Shown piece after piece: positions 18,745 through 27,702 of a DNA stretch of 56,052 nucleotides; the stretch's first letter is position 1, and the number at the start of each line of letters is the position of its first letter. Below the pieces are notes generated by a model. The model was not told the DNA's origin. It saw only the letters and a program-made list of their open reading frames with translations, and did no database searches. The stretch covers positions 1 to 56,052 of the forward strand of contig JANJWP010000017.1 in the NCBI GenBank assembly GCA_024709505.1. The letters are read 5' to 3'. The translations under genes and the position numbers were made by a program. This DNA is from Candidatus Altimarinota bacterium (GTDB lineage: Bacteria > Patescibacteriota > Gracilibacteria > BD1-5 > UBA2023).

Positions 18745-20151
18745 ATGCATCATAGTAATCTCGAAAATCGAATGCAAACAATACCCATTTCATCATTTCA
18801 TAAATACTGGGGGAAAAAGCCGTATTTTCTTTCTAAATACATAATATCAAAATACACAAAAGAATGAGATCTTATTCTTGATCCATTTTGCTGAAGCTGA
18901 TCGTTGGTCATTGATGCCGTTCTTAGCAATCGAAGACTTGTGTGACAAGATATAAACCCAATAAGCACAAGCATTAACAAATGATTGACCTGAAATATCC
19001 GGCACGAGGAACTGAGACGGGTTTGGGAAGAAACACTCAAGCCCATTTGTGTTAAACTTGAACTGAAATACTACAGCGATGTAGGTGGAAAATTAATCAA
19101 ATCTTTTTTGAGAACCAAAAAAGATGACACAATAAATGCAATTTTACTAAAAGACTGAGAAATAAAGAGAAACGCTGACGGGTTGGAAAATAAATGGATT
19201 CATGAACCATTTATTCCGCATTGGTGATTTGAAAAACCAATGATTTCGAATTCAAGACTTACTGTTAAGAAAAACACAAAGGTTAAGGATTATTTCACGG
19301 ACTTGTCATTACGATGCCATAGCGAACTCTTATTCGCTATAATAAATCTTAAACCAGAACATCAAGCCTTCTTTATGACGGCTTTTACTGCAAATATCGC
19401 AAATTGTTCAAAACTTCTTCCTCCAATAAAATCAAGATGAATTTTTGCTCCCTGAGCATGGATGACGTGATTTTACATAGCAAATGAATACATAGAAAAT
19501 AACGTATTTCATTTTTATTGAAATCGCGTCCAGAAACTCCTTAAGGCAAAACAGTTTTTTGAGGCCAATTCTACAGGCATGCTGTCCGAAGGTATGGAAG
19601 AAGTTATGGGTTCGGAGAGTAATTTCATATTCACCACAGGGGATGCAAAAAATATTCAAATAGATTCCAATACGGTGGACGTAATAATAACCGATCCGCC
19701 ATACTGATGAACGGTACCTTATCTGGAACAAAGCGCGATTTGGAATGCCTTCATAAATGTGGAGCCGAATTTACTTGAAGAGATCGTAATTTCCGACTCC
19801 AAGGAACGAAATAAGGGAAAAGATGGATTTCGCAAAGATTTGTTCAATGCATTTTTGGAAATGAACAGAGTTTTGAAAGATACTGGAAAATTAATTTTAA
19901 CCTACAATTCCGTAAGTCTAGATGACATGAATAAGCTGAGTGCAATATTACGAGACACTGGATTTCAGATACTGAATGTATCTAACGTCGTGCAGAAAAC
20001 TAAATCGCCAAGACAGCTTAATAGAATAAATGTCGTAGGCTGAGACCTGCTCATCATTTGAGTAAAGTCCGCCAATCCAACACTATTCGAGTTCAATGAA
20101 GATGTCTTATCAAGGCTTGAAGAAATAAATCTCCATAATTTCATGAATTAA
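18745..20151 (+). CDS. DNA methyltransferase (DPPY, amino-methylating class)
   Basis: Site-specific N6-adenine or N4-cytosine methylase, 468 residues. N-terminal SFHKYWGKKP leads to AdoMet motif I, DPFCGSG (residues 46-52, both glycines UGA at 18892-18894 and 18898-18900). The catalytic motif IV is TDPPYGG (316-322, both glycines UGA at 19705-19710). Order I then IV with a long insert, which is probably target-recognition sequence. UGA is a common Gly codon here, so the gene cannot be expressed as full protein under the standard code. The stop is four bases before the next gene's ATG, so they form a restriction-modification pair. A+T-rich relative to the chromosome. Confidence 0.88.
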
Positions 20152-20155
20152 CTAT

Positions 20156-21253
20156 ATGAGCAAAATTCAAATAGAAAAATTGGAAGAATTATATAAAAAT
20201 ACCGATTTCAACTGAATTCTGGAAGGCTTCGAAAAACCTGTCTATAAAAAGTTTTTTCTACTTAAATCGATTTGTAAATGACCATCATTTAAGTCTTTTA
20301 ATGTTTTTCTCTCAAGCAAAAAACTTCCAATCGAAAAAAAAGTCAAAGATTGATTCGGCGTATATTTTAAGAATGCCGATGTTGCGATTGCAATGATTGA
20401 AGAGTTCGTACGAAGCGAATATGATAGGCTATCCCAGAAAATCATTATCGATTCTATAATTGCCGAGCTCAGTAAATTGCAATGCTTTGATTGGGGATGA
20501 ATATATCAAAACGCTCTTGAATGAAAAATTGTCAAGAATGTACAGAAAACATACATTTATGACGAAATAAAAAAATCACTAACATGAAAGCTTTTTGAAT
20601 CGTATCTAAATTACTGATTCACAAGCTGGTATAGTTATTGGTCCTCCGTGATTGTCGAGCATTATTTCAAGATGCACAAACGGATCATGCCAACCGTTGG
20701 TCTTGTAAAGTACATTGACTTCTTGTTTGACGACATTCCTATGGACCTAAAGGTCACCTATCTTCCCCAAGAATATATCGATATGCGAAGGAACGAGTCC
20801 AAATTAGATCGAGAATTTAAGGTTTTGAAGAGTAGGATGGCTGGAATCAAGGGGATGGACTTCAGTGTAGAGAATTTAATGACAATAAACAATGCTATCA
20901 ATGCATCTAAAAATTTAGGCCTAGATGTATTCGGAGAGTTGAAGGATTTTAGAAAAAAAATATCTGACAATCTGGCAAATGATTTATCGAATGAAAAAGA
21001 AAAATTGCTATCCTGGCTATATGAAAATCAATGAACAAGAAGATATGACAACTCATATAGATTGTTCCTAATTTGCATTGATGACATTTCGATTATTGAT
21101 GCATGGAAAATGAAAATCAACAAAGGCCTCCAATCAAAGATCAATGAATTCTTAGATAAGTGACCTAATTTAATGGAAGTGAAATATCAATGGGAAGGAC
21201 GAAGCAAGACAACGAAAGCTAGTGCATTAATCGTCAGAAAATCAGAGCTGTAA
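20156..21253 (+). CDS. probable restriction endonuclease of the methylase pair
   Basis: 365 residues, read through several UGA codons. Central KYIDFLFDDIPMDLKVTYLP carries a PD-(D/E)xK-like site: Asp188 or Asp192, then D197-L-K199 on a beta strand. That hydrophobic-xDLKVT pattern is typical of type II nucleases. An aromatic block (TSWYSYWSSVIVEHYFKM) precedes it. The position four bases after the methylase is the strongest argument. No helicase motifs, so type II rather than I or III. Specificity unknown. A+T-rich, with UGA as a frequent glycine codon. Confidence 0.7.
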
Positions 21254-21289
21254 ATTAACTAATAATATACACATATTTTTAGTCAAAAG

Positions 21290-22132
21290 GTGTGCGTCTT
21301 TATAAATCCGAAACCCGAAAAGGAAGAAATCGTCAATCTAATTCAGCGATTCTTTCAAAGCGAAATTTCCCACCAGCATTTTGCAACCTGGAATGACGAA
21401 CGTATTCAAATCAGAAGCTATGATGATAAAATAGGCTTTAATCTGATGGAAGGGCATCACGGCGTTGAGGACGACATCCTTTTTTTCAAGCTTGCAGAGG
21501 CGTGAATAGTCCGAGTGCGCCTGTATTCCCTGAGTTACTGAAGGGATTTGCCGTCATGAAAAAAAATATGTACCTTGCTCGATAAATATGCGATTCGCTC
21601 AGGTTACGTCAGCACTTCTGAAACCGGAAATTCCGAAGTGGACATGCATGCCCTCATTTCGTCATGAGAAATGGGGAACCTTCTAGCGCTAACGGAGAAG
21701 CTGATAGACGAAAGCATGGAGGACGATGAATATTTCGAATGGGACGGAATGTTCTTCATGGAAGTCGATTTAAAATTTTCCGAATTCCTGGAAAGAGTCA
21801 CGGACTATTTATCCGAATGTGGCCTCGTGAATCCCGAAGAAGCAAAAGGCGTATTGATTGAAAGGTTGAATCAAAAAATTAAATACGCATGAGATGACTT
21901 GGAAATCAAATTCACTCTTAAGGAGTTTTTTGATACCTATCCGAGTATTTATTGAATGCTGAAGCATTTGGAGAGAACTGGGAAAATTGACATCGAATCC
22001 ATCGAAATCATCGAAGACAGGCAAGTAAAATTATGAGTATGGGAACCCGCAACCGTAGTGCTAAGCATGAAATCGAACGTCTCAATGCTAAGGCCGGAAT
22101 TCAGCTACACGGCAAATGTTTCTAAAAAATAA
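21290..22132 (+). CDS. hypothetical protein
   Basis: 280 residues from GTG 21290 through several UGA (Gly) to TAA 22130-22132. Acidic and soluble; no membrane segment. Segments of note are CVFINPKPEKEEIVNLIQRFF, SYDDKIGFNLMEGHHGVEDDILFFKLAEAG and VDLKFSEFLERVTDYLSECG. Not recognised. Placed behind the restriction-modification pair with a 36-base gap, so it may be an accessory or another defence gene; this is position only. The start is uncertain because no strong ribosome site is visible. Confidence 0.65.
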
Positions 22133-22176
22133 GGAAGGATGTTGAACTTAACGGACTTACGCTATCCATCAAATGA

Positions 22177-22455
22177 ATGGACTTCCAGCTTGAAGCTGGA
22201 GGAAGAACGGCATCCTATATCAAGCTGATTATTGATTGCCGATCGGATTGAAAAAACGAAGTGACATTTGAAGAAATGGTGGAAACGTACTCGAATTCCC
22301 CTTCGAATTATAAGTGAATAGGCGTGAATGATTTCGGAGCCGAAACAGCAAGAACCCTCCTGAAGTCAAAATGATACTTGATTTGAGGCGCACTTCGAAC
22401 AAATGAGAAAACCTTCTTTCGGGTAACCAAAGACCGCATAACAATGCCGTTTTAA
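22177..22455 (+). CDS. small hypothetical protein, possibly 5'-truncated
   Basis: 92 residues, MDFQLEAGGRTASYIKLIIDCRSDG onward, with UGA as Gly at four places. Upstream in the same frame lies ATG 22033 (MSMGTRNRSAKHEIERLNAKAG), broken by a TAA at 22123-22125, followed by further plausible coding sequence (DVELNGLTLSIKG). So the real gene may have begun at 22033 and carry a nonsense mutation, or two tiny genes adjoin. The 22033 start overlaps the end of the preceding gene. Not recognised. Confidence 0.5.
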
Positions 22456-22519
22456 TAATATTTGGGTAAGTTTGGGCCCCAGGGGCTAAATAGGAAAAGC
22501 GCTTGAAATCAGAAGAATT

Positions 22520-22548
22520 AACCGTGCGAATCAACCGCACGGTTTTTT
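22520..22548 (+). terminator. terminator of the methylase-nuclease block
   Basis: ACCGTGCG / CGCACGGT stem with T6 behind it on the plus strand. It closes the A+T-rich block; the sequence turns sharply G+C-rich immediately after. Confidence 0.8.
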
Positions 22549-22655
22549 CGTCCTGCGGGTCGCCACCGCGGGCACAGCCGCTTGGCGGGACGGCTTCCCG
22601 GTTCACCGGGATCCGCCCGCCTGCGGCACGCCGAGGCCGGCTCGGCAGGCTCTTT
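22549..22655. repeat. G+C-rich cluster of hairpins, candidate origin region
   Basis: Non-coding stretch just before the rep block with consecutive inverted repeats: CGTCC.../...GGGACG (22549-22593, imperfect), TCCCGG-TTCA-CCGGGA (about 22597-22612) and GCCGAG-GCCGG-CTCGGC (22630-22646). Such dense secondary structure near a rolling-circle Rep gene could be a single- or double-strand origin, but no nick site is identifiable by eye. Confidence 0.45.
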
Positions 22656-22667
22656 ACGATTAACCCC

Positions 22668-22934
22668 ATGCGAATCATCAGAAGGGACGAACAGCCCGAA
22701 ACCCTCAAAGCGAGAAAAAGGGCGAACCCGGATTTCTACACGCTCTGCATCGACTCGTCCGAATTCGGATGACGGAAATTCAGGCGGAAAGCCCGGAAAG
22801 TATGACGCGATTACCGGAAACTCTGATACCGGATCGAGAAGATATCGTTCTTCATGCGGACGCGCTGAGGAACGGAAAGGATTAGCGCCAGGTTCTATAT
22901 GTCCCGAAACGCGACCTATGCTCCGATTCAATAA
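22668..22934 (+). CDS. small highly basic protein upstream of rep
   Basis: 88 residues, about a third Arg or Lys (KARKRANPDF; GGRKFRRKARKVGRDYRKLGYRIEKISFFMRTRG), with UGA read as Gly at four positions. Likely binds nucleic acid. No recognised family. Its position directly before the replication initiator suggests a replication accessory or copy-control protein; this is inference. The stop TAA is at 22932-22934. Confidence 0.6.
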
Positions 22935-22994
22935 TATCGGAGCAGTAACTACCGAAACCACGAAACCAGCCTCCCGGGAGCGAACTCTATTTTA

Positions 22995-23010
22995 GAGCTC
23001 GCGCGAGCTC
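22995..23010. repeat. 16-bp perfect palindrome before rep
   Basis: GAGCTCGCGCGAGCTC, centred about 26 bases before the rep ATG. Candidate operator for rep autoregulation or part of the nick region. Confidence 0.5.
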
Positions 23011-23027
23011 ATAGTTTTTCCCAAACC

Positions 23028-24038
23028 ATGAGCGCAAACAACGCACTTACCGTCCGCATGGACGACATACTCCACTTCTGACTGGACGAACTCGAAGCTT
23101 TCGCGTCCTTCCGTCAGGAATACCTTTTCGAAGGCATGGACTGCGACAATTCCAACGTCCGCCAGTTCGAAGACTACGTGGCCGAGAAATCCATCGTCCA
23201 ATGATACCTCTACAAAATCACGTTCATCCGCGAAAACCATCCCCTCTTCGCCTACTACAAGGGCGATCCCGGGGCTTCGGTCAGAACGCGCGATTACGTG
23301 GTCGCTTATTCCAGCGCCTTCAGGATACTTTGAGAAACCGGAGTCCGGGAGTTCGTCGAGAAGCACTTCGACATCCACAAACTGAGGCGTTTCGACGTGT
23401 GCCTCGATCTCCCCTACCCCATTTCCCGAATAGACAAAGAATTTCCAGCGCCCAAACAGAAACACGCGGAATTCAGCGGGAGCGGCTGAGCGCTCGAAAC
23501 CCGGTACATCGGGGAAAAGCGGAACTCGCTGAACAAGCGCCAGCTCGTCCGCGTCTACGACAAGATCGCGGACACCGTGAAGAAGGGCAAACAGCTCCTC
23601 TATTCCGAATACCTTTCCCTCGAAGCGGTCACCCGCGTGGAATTGGAAATCCGTTCGGAGCTCGCGAAGAACGTGGAATTCCACGAGGCCTTCGACCAAC
23701 GGAAGCTCTTGGGGATATTCAAGAACTACCTCTCCAGACATACGGACATCTTCGACAGTCTGCCCGAACCGAAGGAAACCCTCTTCCGAAAGCGCGAAAC
23801 GGTGGACGGCGACACCATCCAAGACCGTTCTTACTGGACTCATAAGGCTAAGCTTTTGCGCGGAATAGCCAAGAACATGCTCAAGGTCGGCATCTGCCCG
23901 GTCGAAATGCTCATGAAGGACGGCATCCTCACGGAAAGGACGAAGGCCGCCATCTGATACAAGCATTTCGCCCTCTACCAGAAAGACCTGCAGATCCGCG
24001 CCAACTGGAGCAGGAAGATACTCCCTAAGTTCCGTTAG
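23028..24038 (+). CDS. replication initiator, Rep_trans (rolling-circle) type
   Basis: 336 residues. The conserved core resembles the Rep_trans/replication initiation factor family: RFDVCLDL (121-128), ETRYIGEK (157-164) followed by RVYDK (175-179), and RVELEIRSEL (203-212). Members nick one strand at an origin and stay covalently bound through a tyrosine, supporting rolling-circle replication or integrative-element transfer. UGA is Gly at HFGLDE, VQGYLY, ILGETG, GSGGAL and AIGYKH. I cannot assign the catalytic tyrosine with certainty; one is in the ETRYIGEK block and another in RVYDK. Codon use and G+C resemble the chromosome, unlike the methylase block. Confidence 0.8.
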
Positions 24039-24040
24039 GC

Positions 24041-24163
24041 ATGCTTACCGTAGCGGAATGCAGGGAATACCTGCCGGCAGGATTGCCGGATGAAGACGCG
24101 GAAAGACTGATTCAGTTGCTTTGCGATTTCTGGAAGGATGAAGTTAACCTCCTCTGTATTTAA
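24041..24163 (+). CDS. 40-residue protein after rep
   Basis: Starts three bases after the rep stop. Acidic: MLTVAECREYLPAG, then DEDAERLIQLLCDFWKDEVNLL. A small helical protein, not recognised, probably translationally coupled to rep. 112 A+T-rich bases without clear signals separate it from the ankyrin gene. Confidence 0.5.
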   Translation: MLTVAECREYLPAGLPDEDAERLIQLLCDFWKDEVNLLCI

Positions 24164-24275
24164 GAAATATGCGTATATACTAAGATTAGCATTCCTAAAT
24201 AATAGCAATGTTTATTGCATGATATTTACGCATGGAATAAATACTGGAAACCTTTAATGAGATAAACCAGAACAC

Positions 24276-25808
24276 ATGAGAGTTTTCATATATATAGCTT
24301 CCGCATATCTCGCATGATGGGCAGCTTGATTAATAAATTTAAAATCAATTCCGAAGTTAAAAGAATGGATAACTGAAGACTTCAGTGATACCAAAATTGG
24401 CTCATGAATTGTTTTCGTAATCATTATTGCGATTCTTGAAACAAGACTCTCAGCAAGAACTAGAAATAGTAAATTAACCCAGTTAGCCCTTTTCGAGGGC
24501 TTATGAGTATTTTCGATATCGATAAGTATTCCAAAACTTCTATGATGGGATATAGGCCTTATTTGAATCATTACGATGATTGCGTGCACTGTAGTCTTGG
24601 TAATATCCACATTCTTCATCTATATCATGACGCGAGTTATGCTCACATTCAGGAAAAGAGTGAAGCTGAGCAATGGCGAATTGACGTACGGAAAATATCA
24701 ATGGTTTATCTATATATCAATCATATTGGGCTTAGCGCTGATATCTGGATATGCGTGTAATTGGATGTTGAGTAAATTTCTAATCAATTGAGTAACAAGA
24801 AATGAGGTTCTAATCATGTCAGCAATCTTATCAATTACATTTACCGTCACGCTTATTAAGTTAGATAATTTTGACCTAGAAAGATTAGTTAAAAAATTTA
24901 TAGCCATGAACAGGCTCGACGACAGTACATCCAATATCAAGAAGGCAAAATTCAAAGACGTTAAAAGAAAGATAATTAAATCAACCCGCACCACTGCAAA
25001 CGAAATAAAAAAGACGGGGGGCGATGTTAAAATTTCTGGAAAGCTAAATCTAAAAATTAGCGAAAAATGAGAAGTTGAAATAGAAAATCAAATCAAAGAT
25101 GCCGCGATAGTGTCGGTATATTGAAAGGTCGAGGCAATAAATTCGGATGACTTATTAAAATTTATTTCAGATACGAAAATTAAGTGCGATCCGAGCCTAT
25201 CCTTAGAAGCAGCAAAGGAATATCTTGAAGAGCAGCTATCAAGTCAGTTGAAGGAATATATTGATGGATACGTAGGACTCGTAAAAGCCGGTGAAAAAAC
25301 GGCATGTCTGTGAGCTTGAATCGAGCCTGTCGAGCAAACCTTATACCACGCATCCGTAGAAGGAGATACTGAGTTAGTACGCAAATTGATTAAAGAAAAT
25401 CCAGAAATCGATATCAATAAGCAAAATGAAATAGATGGATGGAATCCGTTGTTAATAGCGGTCGCCAATAAACATAAAGATACAGCGAAATATCTTTTAT
25501 CCAAAGGCGCAAGCGCTGATGCAAGAAATTATGCACACTGAGCGGCTCCGATGCATTTCGCCTGCAAATATGGATTCAAGGATATCTGCAAACAACTCAT
25601 TGAATACTGAGCGAATATAAATATCAGGGATGATTATGGAAAAACGCCATTGATGTATGCTTCCGAATTTGGACATTTTGAATTGGTTCAGTACTTAATT
25701 GTTAAATGAGCAAACAAGAAGATTAAAGACTTACGCGGAATGAGCGCATTTGAATATGCGAAAAAGGAGAAATATTGAGAAATATTGAGAATACTCGTAA
25801 AAAAATAA
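24276..25808 (+). CDS. membrane-anchored ankyrin-repeat protein
   Basis: 510 residues. The N-terminal 200 residues hold about six hydrophobic segments (for example VFIYIASAYLAGWAAGLI, IGSGIVFVIIIAILE, YQWFIYISIILGLALISGYA). A charged linker (205-340) follows with KRKIIKSTRTTANEIKKTGGD. The C-terminal 160 residues are five ankyrin repeats (TLYHASVEGDTELVRKLI; NPLLIAVANKHKDTAKYLL; APMHFACKYGFKDICKQLI; TPLMYASEFGHFELVQYLI; SAFEYAKKEKYGEILRIL). UGA falls on conserved ankyrin glycines (HGAAPMH, EYGAN, VKGAN, KYGEI). Ankyrin domains bind partner proteins, so a membrane receptor, exclusion or host-interaction role is possible. A+T-rich; it ends one base before the recombinase ATG. Confidence 0.85.
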
Positions 25809-25809
25809 C

Positions 25810-27300
25810 ATGTCCTCCATCATCTACTGCCGCAAGTCCACCGACAAGGACGACCGGCAACTGAATTCGCTGGAGCACCAGCTCCAGAACTGTCGGAACA
25901 CCGCCAAGCGCCTCGGCCTAACGGTCGTTAAAGAGTTCGTAGAGAGCGCCAGCGCCAAAACCGAGGGCACCCGCCCCGTGTTCAACGAAATGATCGCCAT
26001 GGTTCAGAAAGGCGGCATTGATTGCCTGCTCTTCGACGAACCCAAGCGCCTCTCGCGCAACTACATGGACGGAATGCTCCTTCTGAGCCTCTTCGACAAG
26101 GGGAAAATCCGCAAGCTCGTCTGAACCACCCGCACCTATTCGTTCGACGAACCCACCGACAAGCTCATGCTGAGCTTCGAGCTCGCGCTCTCCAAGCTCG
26201 ACAACGAAAACCGCGCGAAAGACACCAAGAACAAGATGGTGACGTGCGCCAAGAAAGGCAGGTGCCTCACCAAAGCCCCGTTCGGATACCGGAACGTCAC
26301 CGTCAAGAAGGGTGAGAAGACCGTCATTATCGACCAAGAACGGGCGGAAGCGGTCAGAACCATGTTCCGCATGCGCAAAGACCGGTACAACTTCAAGGAC
26401 ATCCAAACCTTCTGCCGCGAGAAATACCCGCACCTTTCCAACTTCAACCTCGCCAACATCCAGAAGATCGTCACCAACCGTTTCTATCTAGGCATCTGCA
26501 AGTTCTCCGGGCAAGAATACCCGGGCATGCACGAGCCTATCGTATCCAAAGAGCTCTTCGAAGCTGCAGGCAACGCCTGAAAGGGCAACTACGCACGAAA
26601 GGAAGAGACGGCCAAGATATCGCAACCGCTCAAATGATTCTTGGTCGACATGTCCGGCCACCGCATGCCCGCCTATTCGAAACTCGGGCGGATCTACTAC
26701 AAGAGCCAGAACTGGAGTCCCGAGAAAGTGAACGTCTCCGAGAATTACGTTTTCGACAAGGCGGGCGAATACTTCAAAGAATTCGACATCGACTGGGCGA
26801 AGTTCGAAGCGCTCAACGGGGCGATCATCCGGGACATCATCAAGAACATGGATTCAGGCAACGCGGAACGGACGGAGGAAATCAGCCGCAAAATCGGCCA
26901 AATAGAAAAGCGCAAATCCGTGCTCCTCGATTTAAGACTGGACGGAAGCATCGAAGAAAGCGAATACCGCGACAAACTCAAAGGGATGAACGAGGAGCTC
27001 GTGGAACTCCGCAAAGCATCCGAAAAGACGTTTTCCGGCAAGGATTTCGAGAAGACCTTCGAAGAATTAATCGAACTGTCGAAAAGCCTTTACCAAAGCT
27101 ATCTCCGGGGTGACAATCTCCGAAGGGCCGAACTTCTCAAAAACGCGATAATCGAACTCCGCGTAAACGACAAAAAAGAGCTCGTATTCAAGGAAAACGA
27201 ACTCTTCTCTGCCCTCAAAGGGGTTGTTTTATCTGATGGTAGCGCTACGGAGAATCGAACTCCGGTTTGCGGGATGAAAACCCGACGTCCTGACCACTAG
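25810..27300 (+). CDS. large serine recombinase (element integrase)
   Basis: 496 residues in the integrated state. The catalytic domain starts IIYCRKSTD (Ser10) with DEPKRLSRNYMDGM, then the recombinase domain (APFGYRNV; VTNRFYLGICKFSGQEYPG) and a coiled-coil end (EISRKIGQIEKRKSVLLDLRLDG). The usual zinc ribbon is degenerate: PLKGFLVDMSGHRM and IYYKSQN lack the expected cysteines. UGA is Gly at 26122-26124, at NAGKGN and at LKGFLV. The last 18 codons and TAG 27298-27300 are borrowed from antisense tRNA-Glu; in the circular form the frame would end instead at 18732. It begins one base after the ankyrin gene. Confidence 0.9.
27235..27246. repeat. right attachment core (attR) in tRNA-Glu
   Basis: GATGGTAGCGCT, in frame with the recombinase (codons GAT GGT AGC GCT) and, on the other strand, the acceptor stem and CCA end of tRNA-Glu. 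Confidence 0.8.
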
Positions 27301-27311
27301 ACGATAGCGCC
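27237..27311 (-). tRNA. tRNA-Glu (UUC)
   Basis: 75 nt with encoded CCA. Acceptor GGCGCTA pairs with TAGCGCT (G1-U72 wobble), D arm GTCTAGTGGTCAGGAC, anticodon loop TTTTCAT (UUC), T arm CGGAG-TTCGATT-CTCCG. The top pair of the anticodon stem is mismatched. Integration restored the gene intact. Confidence 0.93.
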
Positions 27312-27330
27312 ATGCAATCTTCTTGGCTTA

Positions 27331-27536
27331 TTGGTCGGAGACGTGGGACTCGTTCGCTCACGCCGCTTTCGCGGCTCCGCGAGACGGGCCGGGACGAAAG
27401 CCAAACCGTTGGCTTTCTCGAAACCGCTCCGCGGTTTCGTCCTCCGTTCTCGTCCCACGTCATCCGTGAGATTCAAACGGTCGAGGTCTCCTTGCTTCTT
27501 AACGTACTTGGCATTTGGTCGGAGACGTGGGACTCG
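27331..27536. repeat. duplicated tRNA-Pro 3' end flanking a structured insert
   Basis: TTGGTCGGAGACGTGGGACTCG occurs at 27331-27352 and again at 27515-27536 as the real tRNA-Pro 3' end. Between them lies G+C-rich sequence with hairpins GCCGC-TTTC-GCGGC (27362-27375), GAAAGCCAA-ACCG-TTGGCTTTC (27395-27416) and CGAAACCGC-TCC-GCGGTTTCG (27419-27439). These are enclosed by GACGTGGGAC (27340-27349) and GTCCCACGTC (27452-27461). No gene seen. Possibly the scar of an older integration at tRNA-Pro. Confidence 0.6.
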
Positions 27537-27592
27537 AACCCACAACCCCGTGCTCCCAAAGCACGTGCGCTAGCCAATTGCGCCAGTCTCCG
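27516..27592 (-). tRNA. tRNA-Pro (UGG)
   Basis: 77 nt with encoded CCA. Acceptor CGGAGAC / GTCTCCG, C1-G72 as expected for Pro, anticodon stem CGTGC-GCACG around TTTGGGA (UGG). Confidence 0.95.
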
Positions 27593-27611
27593 ATGCTTAT
27601 AGAGCGAAAAA

Positions 27612-27688
27612 TGGTGGGTGTGCGTGGATTTGAACCACGGACCTCGTCCTTATCAGAGACGCGCTCTAACCACCTGAGCTACACACCC
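27612..27688 (-). tRNA. tRNA-Ile (GAU)
   Basis: 77 nt with encoded CCA. Acceptor GGGTGTG / CACACCC, anticodon loop CTGATAA (GAU), T loop TTCAAAT. Confidence 0.95.
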
Positions 27689-27702
27689 GAGGGAAAGACA
27701 AA

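Larger units (their letters stand above)
18634..27246 (+). mobile_element. 8.6-kb integrative element in the tRNA-Glu 3' end
   Basis: Bounded by direct repeats GATGGTAGCGCT (18634-18645 and 27235-27246). The right copy is the 3' end of an intact tRNA-Glu, and similarity extends left with two mismatches (TTTAT..GATGG). Inside are a serine recombinase next to the right end, a Rep_trans-type replication initiator, a DNA methylase with a likely restriction partner, an ankyrin membrane protein and unknown genes, all on the plus strand. No conjugation genes or relaxase of another type, and no phage structural genes, are visible. It looks like an integrated rolling-circle plasmid. Methylase, nuclease and ankyrin genes are visibly A+T-rich, while rep and recombinase match the host. 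Confidence 0.85.

Noticed and set aside
15972-27300. Prophage
   Set aside because: No capsid, terminase, portal or lysis genes are visible; the Rep_trans initiator and restriction-modification cargo fit an integrated plasmid-like element better.
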